13,856 nt of DNA from Minisyncoccota bacterium (GTDB lineage: Bacteria > Patescibacteriota > Minisyncoccia > Minisyncoccales > Minisyncoccaceae): assembly GCA_028689175.1 (NCBI GenBank), contig JAQTWS010000006.1, positions 1-13,856 of the forward strand, in the 5' to 3' direction. Numbering within the stretch: position 1 is the first letter of the stretch; the number at the start of each line of letters is the position of its first letter. Below are positions 13,385 through 13,856 of this stretch, piece by piece. A program made the translations under genes and the position numbers. The notes beneath the pieces were generated by a model. That model was not told the origin of the DNA and did not search any database. It was given only the letters and a program-made list of their open reading frames with translations.

Positions 13385-13856
13385 TTACCTAGCGCACCGA
13401 AACCCAATGTTGGTGTACGTGCCCGCAGGCGAGACGGTCAAACTCAGAGCGAAGACCCCGGCAGACGCGCCATCGCTCCAATGCCCGCCGCGTAGAAACG
13501 CACGGTTTGAAGTATAAATAGTATCATAATATATTCCCCCAACTCCGTTTGACCTAGTAAGCGTGTTATCTTTGGGACCAATCTCACTATATGCTAAACC
13601 ATTTCCCCAATCTGTTACATTTTTAATTTCTCCCGGCCAATATCTTCCGGTTGGTTTCATATCTGCTTGTGTAGGAATTTGAGCATCCACCCATTCCCAG
13701 ACATTTCCGGCAAAGTCCCAAATTACTTCTCCATTGCTTAAAGTATGAGTTCTTTTGTTTATTCCTGATAATGGATCAGTGCCGTTCATTGCTGCTGAAG
13801 AATCTGAATTTCCACGATTCAGAACCGTTCCACTCCAGTTTGAAGAAACTGACTCA
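13385..13856 (-). CDS. FGE-sulfatase/C-type-lectin-fold protein, 5' end off window; probable DGR target
   Basis: The frame is open to the right edge, so only the last 156 residues are seen. The fold is that of formylglycine-generating-enzyme-like proteins: SNWSG near the left end, THTLSNGEVIWDFAGNVWEWV (in two parts, GEVIWDFAGN and VWEWV), and the end RAFLRGGHW...NIGFRCAR. In Patescibacteria such proteins are often exported surface proteins; the N-terminus that would show a signal is missing here. The lectin-like loop at the C-terminus is the part that DGRs vary to change ligand binding. The first two thirds are AT-rich like the neighbours, but the last ~117 bases jump to about 62% GC. The gene stands alone, in front of secE, with no clear terminator. 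An ATG at 13789 is internal and not the true start. Confidence 0.85.
   Translation of the reverse strand, partial: ESVSSNWSGTVLNRGNSDSSAAMNGTDPLSGINKRTHTLSNGEVIWDFAGNVWEWVDAQIPTQADMKPTGRYWPGEIKNVTDWGNGLAYSEIGPKDNTLTRSNGVGGIYYDTIYTSNRAFLRGGHWSDGASAGVFALSLTVSPAGTYTNIGFRCAR
13388..13504 (-). other. Probable DGR variable region (VR)
   Basis: By hand count 75 of the 120 bases at 13391-13510 are G or C, far above the surrounding sequence. The framework residues RGGxW, AGVFALxL, SP and IGFRCAR alternate with positions whose codons can all be derived from AAY by changing only the two A's: CAT, AGC, GAT, TCT, AGT, ACC and also GTC, GGC, TAC. Codons at framework positions contain few A's, so they would be safe from adenine mutagenesis. 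The last 21 bases before the stop (13388-13408), ending GGTGCGCTAGG, are in the position of the IMH site that fixes where retrohoming starts. The template repeat and reverse transcriptase are not in the window. Confidence 0.7.

Overview
The window is AT-rich bacterial chromosome carrying a 16S rRNA gene and a dense set of translation and nucleotide-metabolism genes. The 16S gene, the very small genes, overlapping reading frames, single-domain EF-Ts, 61-residue SecE and a formylglycine-enzyme-like surface protein all suggest a candidate phyla radiation (Patescibacteria) genome, most likely Parcubacteria. That placement is inferred from gene style and from 16S signatures such as CAGCAGTAGCGG in the 530 loop and CCTAGCTCAGG near the 5' end; no tree was computed. 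TGA is a normal stop (it ends tsf and tmk), so the code is standard.

Layout, mostly on the minus strand and so read from high to low coordinates. (1) 13856-13385: 3' part of a gene for an FGE-sulfatase/C-type-lectin-fold protein. Its last ~117 bases are GC-rich, look like the variable region of a diversity-generating retroelement (DGR), and are followed by a perfect hairpin. (2) 13244-8025: secE-nusG-rplK-dcd-tmk-deoC-gatB-rplY, continuing into a secreted coiled-coil murein transglycosylase gene at 6482. The genes abut or overlap; rplA is not at its usual place after rplK. (3) 5325-6480 on the plus strand: a predicted ~90-nt terminated small RNA, then rpmE-prfA. This RF1 lacks the N-terminal domain. 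(4) 5315-4597 minus: two small unknown genes with strong promoters. (5) 4530-2775 minus: rpsB-tsf-unknown membrane/coiled-coil gene-tRNA-Thr. (6) 2767-242 minus: a 16S rRNA operon in which a SAM methyltransferase gene sits between 16S and tRNA-Ile-tRNA-Ala, closed by a terminator with no 23S before it. (7) 240-1 minus: a possible 32-codon mini-gene, then a promoter pointing out of the window.

Three observations stand out. First, the 16S 3' end reads GGATCATTTATTTAA where GGATCACCTCCTTT is expected, so the anti-Shine-Dalgarno sequence is missing. Almost every start codon in the window also lacks a Shine-Dalgarno sequence, and the secE promoter predicts a leaderless mRNA. Second, the 3' end of the right-hand gene has the codon pattern, GC content, invariant framework and downstream hairpin expected of a DGR target; neither the template repeat nor the reverse transcriptase is in the window. 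Third, several translation parts depart from the norm: RF1 has no domain 1, L11 is altered in its proline-rich loop, a protein gene lies inside the rRNA operon, and the 23S is unlinked.
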